Numbered from the stretch's first letter, positions 1 to 5,087 are shown. The stretch is 5,087 bases of DNA from Terriglobia bacterium (GCA_030049455.1 JASIKV010000557.1:1-5087), one strand, 5' to 3'. A program made the numbers and translations. Notes: generated from the sequence alone by a model not told the origin.

Positions 1-41
1 GACGCGGTCAAAATGCCGGCGAATGGGCGTAGCGAAGCCAT
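1..41 (-). CDS. Start of an unidentified protein, truncated by left window edge
   Basis: Only the first 13 codons are inside the window, reading MASLRPFAGILTA. The start is supported by a strong Shine-Dalgarno (GGAAGGAG) 7 nt upstream. The gene lies 28 nt after the stop of the sugar kinase on the same strand, so it is probably the next gene of the same operon. The opening S-L-R-P-F loosely resembles the N-terminus of DUF1015 proteins, but 13 residues are far too few to assign a family. The function is unknown. That a gene starts here is fairly sure; its identity is not. Confidence 0.6.
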   Translation of the reverse strand, partial: MASLRPFAGILTA

Positions 42-48
42 AGTCGGT

Positions 49-56
49 CTCCTTCC
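49..56 (-). promoter_or_regulatory. Shine-Dalgarno of the left-edge partial gene
   Basis: On the minus strand this reads GGAAGGAG, 7 nt before the ATG whose last base is 41. It is the main evidence that a gene starts there, since the visible reading frame is too short to argue from coding content. Confidence 0.7.
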
Positions 57-69
57 AACAATTCCGGAC

Positions 70-1005
70 TCAGAACTGTCTCTGGCCCAGGGCGCGCGCC
101 AGCCAAAGCGCTCCCTCGACCGGCGACTGCTTGAGCAGCTCCGCACAAGCGTGAGGAACTGCGCGGTGAAGATAACGCGTAAAGCCCCGGCGAATTAAAC
201 CGCTCGATTTGAACACGCCACCCGAAAGGACAACAGGCGTCGGGCGGCGCGTCCAACCCGCTCGCTTGAGCAGGGCGATGGCCAGGCTGGCCATATCGCG
301 CGCCGCATCATCGCACAACCGGCGCGCCACCGCGTCGCCCTCAGCCGCTGCCTTCATCACCAGCGGGAAGAGCGCGGCGATCTGCTGCTGGTCGAGTTTC
401 TTGGTGGTGACGGCGGTGATGTCGCGCAGTTCCCAGCGCCGGCAGATGCGCTTCATCATGATCGTCTGCGGCCCTCGGCCGTCAAAGGCGCGCAATGCCG
501 CTGCTACAGCCTTCCGGCCCAGGTCATAACCTGCACCGTGATCGTCAAAGGGAATTCCCCAACCGCCGGCGCGCAGGATACCGCCCCGATCGTCGCGCGC
601 GAAGGCCACGGAGCCCGTGCCCGCGACTACCACGATGCCCGGAGCATCGCCCACAGCCGCGGCGAGCGCGATGGCAGCGTCGGATATCAGCAAATGGCGC
701 CGGGCGGGAATGTGCCGGCGCATCCAGGCGAGAAGGGGACGATGAACCACCTGCCGATCGACTCCGGCAATGCCGGCGCACACTGCGTCCAGCGGGGGCG
801 AACTACGCGCGCCTGCCGGAGCGATTCCGGCATCGAGCAGGCAGGCTCGAATGGCCTTCAGGATCTCGCGCTGCGCGGCGCGATAACCCACTTTCAGGGG
901 ATTGGAAGGGCCGGACCCGGCGCGCCCCAGTACCTTGCCTTCCTTATCGGCCAGCCACGCCTCAGTGCGCGTGCCGCCGCCGTCGATTCCCAGGCACCAA
1001 CCCAT
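70..1005 (-). CDS. BadF/BadG/BcrA/BcrD-type ATPase, N-acetylglucosamine kinase-like sugar kinase
   Basis: A 311-residue cytoplasmic kinase of the ASKHA (actin/hexokinase/Hsp70) fold, close in pattern to N-acetylglucosamine kinases. It probably phosphorylates an amino sugar such as GlcNAc or glucosamine with ATP; the exact substrate is inferred. Visible motifs are the phosphate-1 loop GIDGGGTRTE (residues 6-15), CAGIAGVDR (76-84), SDA (108-110, with Asp109 as likely catalytic base by analogy to human NAGK), the phosphate-2 loop VVVAGTGS (125-132), GGWG (147-150), the adenosine motif VVLSGGV (258-264) and a C-terminal P-x-EGALWLA (295-303). Length is normal for the family. One oddity is that the segment after GGWG reads DDHGAG (154-159), where relatives usually have GDEGSG. 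The start has a modest GAGAAG site 6 nt upstream. It lies 59 nt downstream of the pilus ATPase on the same strand, with no clear terminator between, so co-transcription is likely. The family is secure; the substrate is not. Confidence 0.88.
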   Translation of the reverse strand: MGWCLGIDGGGTRTEAWLADKEGKVLGRAGSGPSNPLKVGYRAAQREILKAIRACLLDAGIAPAGARSSPPLDAVCAGIAGVDRQVVHRPLLAWMRRHIPARRHLLISDAAIALAAAVGDAPGIVVVAGTGSVAFARDDRGGILRAGGWGIPFDDHGAGYDLGRKAVAAALRAFDGRGPQTIMMKRICRRWELRDITAVTTKKLDQQQIAALFPLVMKAAAEGDAVARRLCDDAARDMASLAIALLKRAGWTRRPTPVVLSGGVFKSSGLIRRGFTRYLHRAVPHACAELLKQSPVEGALWLARALGQRQF

Positions 1006-1020
1006 GAAGCGCTTCTCTCA

Positions 1021-1046
1021 GTTCCTTCCCAAGGGTTCGCAGGAAC
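1021..1046 (-). other. Small inverted repeat in the pilB-kinase gap
   Basis: GTTCCT and AGGAAC form a perfect 6-bp stem around a 14-nt loop, within the 59-nt gap before the kinase start. There is no following T-run, so it does not look like an intrinsic terminator. It may be chance, or may affect ribosome loading on the kinase message. Low confidence that it matters. Confidence 0.25.
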
Positions 1047-1064
1047 ACCACGGACCGATGCCGA

Positions 1065-3317
1065 TCACTCCTTGGCGGAGACGACCTGCAAGACTTCATC
1101 CATGGTGGTCCAGCCGTTCTGGAGGAGCCAGACGCTGTAGTCTTTCAGCGTCTTCATGCCATGCTTGACGGCCATTTCAGATATTGCTTCGGAGCTGCCA
1201 CCGCCCGCCACCAATCGCCGCAGCTCAGTGTTCATGCGCAGCACTTCGTATACGCCCACTCGGCCTCGATATCCGGTCCCAGAACAATTATCGCACCCCT
1301 TCTGGCGGTAAAAGGTAAATGATTTTGCGGGATCCAAACCCATGTACTTCAGCGAAATGTCGTCCGGTGTGTACCTCTCCTTGCATTGCTGGCACAGGCG
1401 CCGCGTCAGTCGCTGCGCGATGATGCCAATGGTGGAACTCGACATCAGGAAGGGTTCGACGCCCATTTCCGTCAAACGGGTGAAAGCGCCCGCGGCGTCG
1501 TTGGTGTGGAGGGTGGTGAAGACCAGGTGGCCGGTAAGGGCGGCTTCCACGGCGATGTGCGCAGTCTCCTTGTCGCGCGTCTCGCCCACCAGGATGATAT
1601 CCGGGTCCTGCCGCAGGAAGGCGCGCAGAATTCGGGCAAAATCCAGGCCGATCTGCTTGTGCGTCTGCACTTGGTTGATGCAAGGCAGATCGTATTCGAT
1701 GGGGTCCTCGGCGGTCGAGATATTCACGTCGGGATCGTTCAGCTCGGCAAGCGCGCTGTAGAGCGAAGTGGTTTTGCCTGATCCCGTCGGACCGGTCACG
1801 TAGATGATGCCGTAGGGCTGTGAGATCATTTCGCGCACCAGCTCCAGCACTTCTGTGTGCAAGACCAGTTTGTCGAGACCCAGCAGCGTATTGGACTTGT
1901 CGAGAATGCGCATGCAGATTTTCTCGCCCCATTTGACAGGAATGGTTGAGACGCGGAAATCAATGGGGCGCTCCTCCAGGCGCACGCTGATGCGGCCGTC
2001 CTGGGGCAGGCGCTTCTCCGCAATGTCGAGCTTGGAGATGATCTTGAAGCGTGAAATCAAACCCATCTGGGTTTTCTTGGGCAGCGTTTGTACCAATTGC
2101 AGCTCGCCATCGATGCGGAACCGCACCGACAGGTCCTTTTCCTGCGGCTCAATGTGAATGTCGCTTGCGCCTTTCTTGATTGCCAGCGCCAGAATGCTGT
2201 TGGCCATGCGGATGATCGGCGCATCTTCGGCGGTGTGCGAAAGGTCCGAAACATTCTCGGAGGTCTGCTGGCTTTCATCCACTTCCAGCGATTTCAACGC
2301 TTCCGACTGCAACGACTCCAGTATGCTCTCCGTCGATTCCACCTTGGGCGGCGCAGCTTCGGCCTCCGCGGTTTTTGGCGGCGCCGGGGTGCTCTTCTGG
2401 GTGGCTGAGCCCATCTCTCGCGCCAGCTTTTCATCTTCCTTGCGGATGATTTCAACGTAGGTGGAGGTAATGAATCGCTTGAAATCGTCCTCAGAGGTCA
2501 CCACGGGTTCGATGATCACGCCTTTGATCACGCGCCGCACGTCATCGAGCGCAACCAGGTTGTTGGGGTTCACCATCGCCAGCGTCAGGCGGTTGCTTGA
2601 AAATGCCAGGGGAATCACTTTGTGCTGCTGCATCATCTGGTGGGGGAGGAGTTTGATAACGCGAGGATCAAATTGGAGTTTGGCGAGATTGATGTACTCA
2701 ATGCCGGTCTGCTGATTCGCTTCGTCCAGGCGCTCGGCGAGCACACGGCTCATGGCCAGGCCTACTTTGGAGCTGGTCAGCAACACTTCGTCGAAAGCCG
2801 ATTGTTCCAGCACCGAACATGATGTCGGATCAACGGCGATAACGCTCGCCGCGCGCGGCTTTCCGGTCAGCAATGCCATTTCGCCAAAGCATGCGCCGGC
2901 CTTCAGCTCGCTCAGCAGGAAATCGATGCCGGTGTTGGGGTCCTTCTTGCGGACTTCCACCGCGCCGGATTTGATAAAGAACATGGCGTCGCCCGGACCG
3001 CCTTCCTTCACGATGGTCTGCTGGGGAGCGAATTCACGGGGACGCAGGCGATTCTCAATCAGCAGGCACTCCTCATAGGGAAGCCCGCTGAAGAGTCGAA
3101 TCTGCTGCAAGTAGTGGGTTCTTTCCGGCGCATGGGCGGGGTCTTCCGCGGCGGGCGCGCCGGACGAGGCTCCGGTTGCGTGCATCCCGGCCGGCCGCAG
3201 CGTGTCAATCGCCACAGGCCGGTGGCATTGCTGGCAGGTCACTTTGTACTCGGGGTCGCCCAATCGTGAGTTCTCAAGTTTGACAGGTGTGCCACAGCGC
3301 TTGCAGAAGACGACCAT
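1065..3317 (-). CDS. PilB/GspE-family pilus/secretion assembly ATPase with N-terminal zinc ribbon and cyclic-nucleotide-binding domain
   Basis: A 750-residue hexameric motor ATPase of the type IV pilus/type II secretion extension class, acting at the cytoplasmic face of the inner membrane. Domains in order: a zinc ribbon, C5-x2-C8 and C28-x2-C31; an Ala/Pro-rich spacer (about 42-65); a CRP/PKA-type cyclic-nucleotide-binding domain (about 70-195) with cassette FGEMALLTGKPRAASV (144-159), keeping Glu146 and Arg155; a T2SSE_N/MshEN C-terminal module (about 204-290); a disordered A/P/E/K/S-rich linker (about 296-360); and the motor domain (about 362-750). The motor has Walker A GPTGSGKTT (509-517), Asp box TAEDPIEY (535-542), Walker B region IILVGETRD (574-582), His box TGHLVFTTLHTND (595-607) and a zinc-binding C642-x2-C645/C675-x2-C678 pair. 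Ordinary PilB/GspE proteins are roughly 500-580 residues; the excess is the N-terminal sensor part and linker. The start is fixed by AGGAGG 5 nt upstream. No pilC, pilT or pilin gene is in the window, so pilB and gspE cannot be told apart. Confidence 0.95.
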   Translation of the reverse strand: MVVFCKRCGTPVKLENSRLGDPEYKVTCQQCHRPVAIDTLRPAGMHATGASSGAPAAEDPAHAPERTHYLQQIRLFSGLPYEECLLIENRLRPREFAPQQTIVKEGGPGDAMFFIKSGAVEVRKKDPNTGIDFLLSELKAGACFGEMALLTGKPRAASVIAVDPTSCSVLEQSAFDEVLLTSSKVGLAMSRVLAERLDEANQQTGIEYINLAKLQFDPRVIKLLPHQMMQQHKVIPLAFSSNRLTLAMVNPNNLVALDDVRRVIKGVIIEPVVTSEDDFKRFITSTYVEIIRKEDEKLAREMGSATQKSTPAPPKTAEAEAAPPKVESTESILESLQSEALKSLEVDESQQTSENVSDLSHTAEDAPIIRMANSILALAIKKGASDIHIEPQEKDLSVRFRIDGELQLVQTLPKKTQMGLISRFKIISKLDIAEKRLPQDGRISVRLEERPIDFRVSTIPVKWGEKICMRILDKSNTLLGLDKLVLHTEVLELVREMISQPYGIIYVTGPTGSGKTTSLYSALAELNDPDVNISTAEDPIEYDLPCINQVQTHKQIGLDFARILRAFLRQDPDIILVGETRDKETAHIAVEAALTGHLVFTTLHTNDAAGAFTRLTEMGVEPFLMSSSTIGIIAQRLTRRLCQQCKERYTPDDISLKYMGLDPAKSFTFYRQKGCDNCSGTGYRGRVGVYEVLRMNTELRRLVAGGGSSEAISEMAVKHGMKTLKDYSVWLLQNGWTTMDEVLQVVSAKE

Positions 3318-3322
3318 CCTAC

Positions 3323-3328
3323 CCTCCT
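3323..3328 (-). promoter_or_regulatory. Shine-Dalgarno of the assembly ATPase
   Basis: A perfect AGGAGG on the minus strand, 5 nt before the ATG at 3317. It fixes the start so that the N-terminal zinc ribbon (first Cys at residue 5) belongs to the protein. Confidence 0.85.
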
Positions 3329-3331
3329 GGC

Positions 3332-3386
3332 GAGAGTCACCCTTGGACTATTGCACCCTTACATTTACAAACATGGGACGACTCTC
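3332..3386 (-). other. Inverted repeat in the ATPase mRNA leader
   Basis: GAGAGTC and GACTCTC (3380-3386 and 3332-3338) are perfect 7-bp complements, and the second arm ends 3 nt before the AGGAGG site. A second complementary pair, CCTTGG/CCAAGG (3341-3346 and 3401-3406), crosses the first, so the two together would form a pseudoknot. The 41-nt loop makes the first stem weak alone. It could be a leader structure affecting translation or simply chance. Confidence 0.2.
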
Positions 3387-3420
3387 AACGACATCAACAC
3401 CCAAGGTTTGGCTTTGCGTC

Positions 3421-3448
3421 ATTATACGCGACCGGTGGAGCGTGTCCA
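3421..3448 (-). promoter_or_regulatory. Sigma70-type promoter driving the assembly ATPase operon
   Basis: On the minus strand, a consensus -10 TATAAT (3426-3421) lies 16 nt after TGGACA (3448-3443), five of six matches to TTGACA. Transcription would start near 3414, giving a leader of about 97 nt before the ATG. No sigma54-type GG-N10-GC element was seen in the gap. Predicted from sequence only. Confidence 0.65.
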
Positions 3449-3517
3449 ATGATTTGAAGCGTGTGTCTCCGTTCGACGTGATGTGCAAGATTTTACCATC
3501 GATCGGTTGACTGCAGG

Positions 3518-3546
3518 TTCACAGTCCCCCGGCGCTGTTATATGAT
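3518..3546 (+). promoter_or_regulatory. Sigma70-type promoter driving the ceramidase-like gene
   Basis: TTCACA (3518-3523, five of six to TTGACA), a 17-nt spacer and TATGAT (3541-3546, five of six to TATAAT). Transcription would start near 3553, leaving a short leader of about 22 nt to the ATG at 3575. The -10 box covers the alternative ATG at 3542, which would therefore not be in the transcript. Confidence 0.6.
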
Positions 3547-3562
3547 GGTGGCATTACAATCT

Positions 3563-3566
3563 GGAG
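3563..3566 (+). promoter_or_regulatory. Shine-Dalgarno deciding the start of the ceramidase-like gene
   Basis: GGAG lies 8 nt before the ATG at 3575. The in-frame ATG at 3542 has no comparable site upstream (the preceding bases are CCCCGGCGCTGTT) and would place 11 residues ahead of the signal peptide. Confidence 0.65.
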
Positions 3567-3574
3567 ACATTGGA

Positions 3575-4957
3575 ATGCTTCGTAAGCAGGTGCGATTGCT
3601 GCTGACCGTTGTTCTTTTTACACTCGGCGCGAAGTCCGTGATGGCGGGCACCGTGCTCGCCGGCTTTGCCACTTCCGACATCACTCCGCCTCTCAATCTC
3701 GAAATGGCGGGCTTCGGACCCTTCCTGGAAAGAAAGGCCACGGGCGTTCATGATCCTCTCCTCGCACACGCGATGGTGATGGAATTGGATGGCGTGCGAG
3801 TGGCCGTGGTGGATTGCGACGTTGCCGCCGTCACCGCTGGTTTTACGCAAAAGGTACGGCAAGCGGTTGAGTCCAGCACGGGCATTCCGGGCAACCGCGT
3901 GCTGATCAGCGCCACGCACACGCACTCCGGCCCCGCCATTCCGCACTGGGTCGGCTGGGGCGCTCAAGACCCGGATTACCTGAAGGGGCTTCCGCAAAAA
4001 GTCGCCGACGCGATTATCGCGGCCGCTAATAAGCTCCAGCCCGTGAGGATTTACTACGGCGAGGTTCCCGTCCAGGAAATTGGCGAAAACCGGGAATACG
4101 ACAATGGCCCCGTCGACACGAAACTTCGCGTCCTCAAGTTTGTTCAGGGAGACAAGCTGGCCGGCTTCATTGTCAACTACAGCGTGCACAACGTGATTCT
4201 CTCCGAGCAAATGCACGAGTATTCCGCCGACCTGACGGGCGTCGCGCTGGAGAAGATTGTCCAGGAGAATCCCGGGTCAGTGGGAATTTACCTGCAAGGC
4301 TCGTGCGGCGACATCAATCCGCGGCCCGCACATCAGATCAACAATCAGCCGCCGGAAAAATGCCTGAATCTGCTCGACCAGCTTTCGGACTCGTTTGCCG
4401 CGTACGTCCGCCAGGCGCTGGCCAGCGCCTCGCCGCTCGACGTTCAACAAATGAATATGGAATCACAAAACATCACCCTTCCTGAAGTCCCCACGGACAA
4501 GGCCCTGGCGTTGCGGACGATGCTGATGGCGGATGATCTGTTGAAACACGGCGGACTTCCACCTCGAGCGGAGCGCAGCCTTCTGTGGACTCGTGACACT
4601 TGCCGCCTTGCACTTGACCGCTTCAATCGCCAGCCGCTCGATGGCCGCGAAACCGAGATCCAGGCCTTTCGAATTCAAGACGTGCTGATCCTGACCGATC
4701 CCGGTGAATTATTCATTTCCTTCGCGAACCAGATTGCGCAGTCGCTGCCGAAATGGAAGGTTTGGGTGGCGGGCTACGCGGACGATTACGTGGGATACAT
4801 TCCCTCCGCTGACCGCTACGATACGAAAGATGACCAATATCGGTATGCAGCGTATTTTACGCCCTTGATGAATGGAGAATTCCGCTACCGGGAAGATGTG
4901 GGCGACGTCTTGGTTCACGATATGATCGCCCTGGCCCAGAAAACCGCTGCCCGGTAA
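3575..4957 (+). CDS. Secreted neutral/alkaline ceramidase-family protein, N-terminal domain only
   Basis: A 460-residue exported protein with the neutral/alkaline non-lysosomal ceramidase N-terminal domain (PF04734 type), a zinc amidase fold that in characterised members cleaves the N-acyl bond of ceramide. Residues 1-24 form a Sec signal peptide: MLRKQVR, a hydrophobic LLLTVVLFTLG core, and probable cleavage after SVMA. Family features in the mature part are AGFATSDITPP (29-39), SATHTHSGP (112-120), NYSVHN (201-206), QGSCGDINPR (241-250), DPGELF (375-380) and GYADDYVGYIP (400-410). By analogy with the Pseudomonas aeruginosa enzyme, a His of THTH, His205, Glu378 and a Tyr of the last motif would bind zinc. 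Two differences stand out. The known catalytic Ser sits in GDVSP, which here is GDINP, so Asn248 replaces it. The C-terminal domain of full ceramidases (about 650-700 residues) is absent. It may act on another amide or ester substrate, or be a non-catalytic relative. The start at 3575 was chosen over 3542 for its GGAG site, signal peptide and promoter position. Confidence 0.87.
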   Translation: MLRKQVRLLLTVVLFTLGAKSVMAGTVLAGFATSDITPPLNLEMAGFGPFLERKATGVHDPLLAHAMVMELDGVRVAVVDCDVAAVTAGFTQKVRQAVESSTGIPGNRVLISATHTHSGPAIPHWVGWGAQDPDYLKGLPQKVADAIIAAANKLQPVRIYYGEVPVQEIGENREYDNGPVDTKLRVLKFVQGDKLAGFIVNYSVHNVILSEQMHEYSADLTGVALEKIVQENPGSVGIYLQGSCGDINPRPAHQINNQPPEKCLNLLDQLSDSFAAYVRQALASASPLDVQQMNMESQNITLPEVPTDKALALRTMLMADDLLKHGGLPPRAERSLLWTRDTCRLALDRFNRQPLDGRETEIQAFRIQDVLILTDPGELFISFANQIAQSLPKWKVWVAGYADDYVGYIPSADRYDTKDDQYRYAAYFTPLMNGEFRYREDVGDVLVHDMIALAQKTAAR

Positions 4958-4963
4958 TTCCCT

Positions 4964-5087
4964 ATGTCCAGCCACGGTCGCATCCTGGTTTTTATTGCCT
5001 CTCTCGCCATCGTCTGCTTTCGCCCGCTTGCGTGCCTGGGAATTCCGGCCGCGGACCAAACCTACGATTTGACCAATCGATTCGGGA
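4964..5087 (+). CDS. Start of an exported protein, truncated by right window edge
   Basis: Forty-one codons are open from the ATG, which lies 6 nt after the stop of the ceramidase-like gene, so the pair is very likely co-transcribed and perhaps translationally coupled. No good Shine-Dalgarno is seen; the sequence before the ATG is TAATTCCCT. The N-terminus looks like a signal peptide: basic MSSHGR, then a hydrophobic stretch ILVFIASLAIVCF, then RPLACLGIPAADQ with possible cleavage around residues 25-30. The Cys in PLAC is not in a good lipobox, because Pro sits at -3. The visible mature part (ADQTYDLTNRFG) is not recognisable. Function unknown; an extracytoplasmic protein working with the ceramidase-like protein is an inference. 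Confidence 0.6.
   Translation, partial: MSSHGRILVFIASLAIVCFRPLACLGIPAADQTYDLTNRFG

Noticed and set aside
495..1140. Plus-strand open frames of 170 and 200 codons lying opposite the sugar kinase
   Set aside because: They lie fully or mostly antisense to a motif-complete kinase, are rich in Arg/Gly/Ala/Pro as expected for shadow frames in GC-rich DNA, and show no recognisable domain.
1288..1932. Minus-strand 214-codon frame inside the assembly ATPase gene
   Set aside because: It is an out-of-frame shadow of the motor domain; the in-frame product carries all Walker, Asp and His boxes.
3460..3485. Possible CRP-type operator (TGTGT...CGTGA) in the divergent gap
   Set aside because: The half-sites do not match TGTGA-N6-TCACA in sequence or symmetry.
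3507..3546. TTGACT at 3507-3512 as the -35 element for the rightward promoter
   Set aside because: The spacing to TATGAT would be 28 nt, far outside the workable range; TTCACA at 3518 gives 17 nt.
3542..3574. ATG at 3542 as the start of the ceramidase-like protein
   Set aside because: It has no Shine-Dalgarno, lies within the predicted -10 box, and would put 11 polar residues before the signal peptide.
3554..4216. Minus-strand open frame of 220 codons opposite the ceramidase-like gene
   Set aside because: It lies antisense to a gene with clear family motifs and a signal peptide, and its translation shows no known motif.
5018..5040. Lipoprotein signal (Cys in PLAC) in the right-edge protein
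   Set aside because: Pro at -3 and Leu at -2 do not fit a lipobox well; an ordinary signal peptide is as likely, and the protein is incomplete.
1..5087. Mobile element, CRISPR, tRNA/rRNA or phage content
   Set aside because: No direct-repeat arrays, transposase or integrase motifs, long terminal inverted repeats or tRNA-like sequences were noticed on reading both strands.

Overview
The window looks like ordinary chromosomal DNA from a moderately GC-rich, free-living Gram-negative-type bacterium. The gene types (a PilB/GspE ATPase with an N-terminal zinc ribbon and cyclic-nucleotide domain, a ceramidase-fold secreted protein, a BadF-type sugar kinase) would fit Acidobacteriota or a similar soil phylum. 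That placement is an inference from gene content; no marker gene here settles it. There are no rRNA or tRNA genes, IS elements, CRISPR arrays or phage genes.

Layout. Two divergent transcription units start from a gap of about 257 bp (3318-3574). The leftward unit, on the minus strand, contains three genes. The first is a 750-residue type IV pilus/type II secretion assembly ATPase (3317 to 1065). After 59 nt comes a 311-residue BadF/BadG-type sugar kinase (1005 to 70). After 28 nt comes the first 13 codons of a third gene with a strong Shine-Dalgarno, running off the left edge. The rightward unit starts with a secreted 460-residue protein of the neutral/alkaline ceramidase family (3575-4957). 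Six nt later a second exported protein begins (4964) and runs off the right edge.

Regulation visible in sequence. The gap holds a convincing sigma70-type promoter for each direction: TGGACA-16-TATAAT leftward and TTCACA-17-TATGAT rightward. The rightward -10 box overlaps the longest possible ATG of the ceramidase-like gene. This argues that the true start is the downstream ATG at 3575, which has its own GGAG site and opens directly into a signal peptide.

Most notable content. The assembly ATPase joins, in order, a four-cysteine zinc ribbon, a CRP/PKA-type cyclic-nucleotide-binding domain with an intact phosphate-binding cassette, the C-terminal half of the MshEN/T2SSE_N module, and a complete motor domain. 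The part of MshEN that normally carries the c-di-GMP motif is not visible; the cyclic-nucleotide domain occupies its place. The ceramidase-like protein keeps apparent metal ligands, but has Asn where the known bacterial enzyme has its catalytic Ser, and it lacks the usual C-terminal domain. No pilT, pilC or pilin gene is nearby, so the pilus ATPase appears detached from a pilus cluster, at least within this window. I see no obvious functional link between the two divergent units.
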